Below, one piece after another: positions 63,831 through 64,000 of a DNA stretch of 64,000 nucleotides (positions are counted from its first letter, which is position 1; every line of letters starts with the position of its first letter). Below the pieces are notes generated by a model that saw only the letters and a program-made list of their open reading frames with translations, was not told where the DNA came from and ran no database searches. A program made the translations under genes and the position numbers. Origin of the DNA: Prorocentrum cordatum. Taxonomy: Eukaryota > Sar > Dinophyceae > Prorocentrales > Prorocentraceae. The stretch is from NCBI GenBank assembly GCA_963575745.1, contig CAUYUJ010021693.1, forward strand, positions 13,268 to 77,267, written 5' to 3'.

Positions 63831-64000
63831 GGGCCCCGCGCAGTCTCCGTCCTGTGCGCGCTCGCGCCGGCAGCTCGCCGAGTTCGGGCGCCCAAGCTGT
63901 CTCGCGCCGCGCGGCACCGCTCTTCGCGATGGGCGACCTCGGCAGTTTTCTTGGCGCCTTGGACGGCGCGTCGGCGCACGAGGCTGGTTGGCTCGAAGCC
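63831..64000. other. No supported gene
   Basis: GC-rich end of window. Nothing recognised. Confidence 0.5.

Noticed and set aside
61765-63979. ORFs of 354-638 residues over 61.8-64 kb
   Set aside because: Arg/Ala/Gln composition, open on both strands, crossing a minisatellite; a product of GC content and repeats.

Overview
The window is nuclear DNA of a eukaryote, almost certainly a dinoflagellate (core alveolate). The decisive evidence is an exact match to the 22-nt dinoflagellate spliced leader (SL) at 51318-51339, directly ahead of an open reading frame. Degenerate SL relics also lie upstream of most other credible genes. Supporting signs are introns with GC-AG ends and an AG|G junction, very GC-rich low-density sequence, abundant (TCC/GGA)n tracts, and proteins of a multicopy dinoflagellate family. 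I suspect a Prorocentrum-like genome but cannot prove the genus.

Layout. 1-6.65 kb: TCC tracts, four ~155-bp inverted-repeat elements, one foldback element and no supported gene. 6.65-38.18 kb: a distinct compartment with divergent inverted termini (6653-7060 and 37900-38176), set between two stretches of degenerate GGTTCCC minisatellite. It is rich in short palindromes of the type AGCGC-n-GCGCT, which I do not see elsewhere in the window. Just inside its left end is a decayed transposase-like gene (7677-10214). Most of the compartment is a ~13.58-kb direct tandem duplication (unit 1 about 9230-22832, unit 2 about 22833-36392). By eye the two units are about 98-99% identical. Each carries about nine gene-like segments on both strands: a RING-H2/zinc protein, a Cys-containing protein, a Lys-rich protein, an Arg/Lys/Asp protein, two coiled-coil proteins, a Trp-rich protein with a half WW motif, and others.

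The two copies have decayed differently. The Trp-rich ORF is broken by two stops in unit 1 and open in unit 2. The coiled-coil ORF is open in unit 1 and cut by a stop in unit 2. The duplication junction truncates the transposase-like gene and a 534-residue Lys/Ala-rich gene, leaving two 3' remnants back to back. I read the compartment as a candidate very large transposable element, or a gene block bounded by element ends, that was internally duplicated.

38.2-64 kb: GGA/TCC tracts, minisatellites (84-bp and 69-bp units, both multiples of three), one SL-headed gene at 41.8-42.7 kb, a reverse transcriptase remnant at 46.6-47.4 kb, the gene with the intact SL at 51.3 kb, three remnants of one LINE-like family (52.3-53.8, 57.2-58.0 and 60.4-61.9 kb), and a less GC-rich stretch at 53.9-57.0 kb holding ORFs I cannot assign.

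Many genes change reading frame along their length. Introns, real decay or homopolymer assembly errors could each explain this, so most gene boundaries are approximate.
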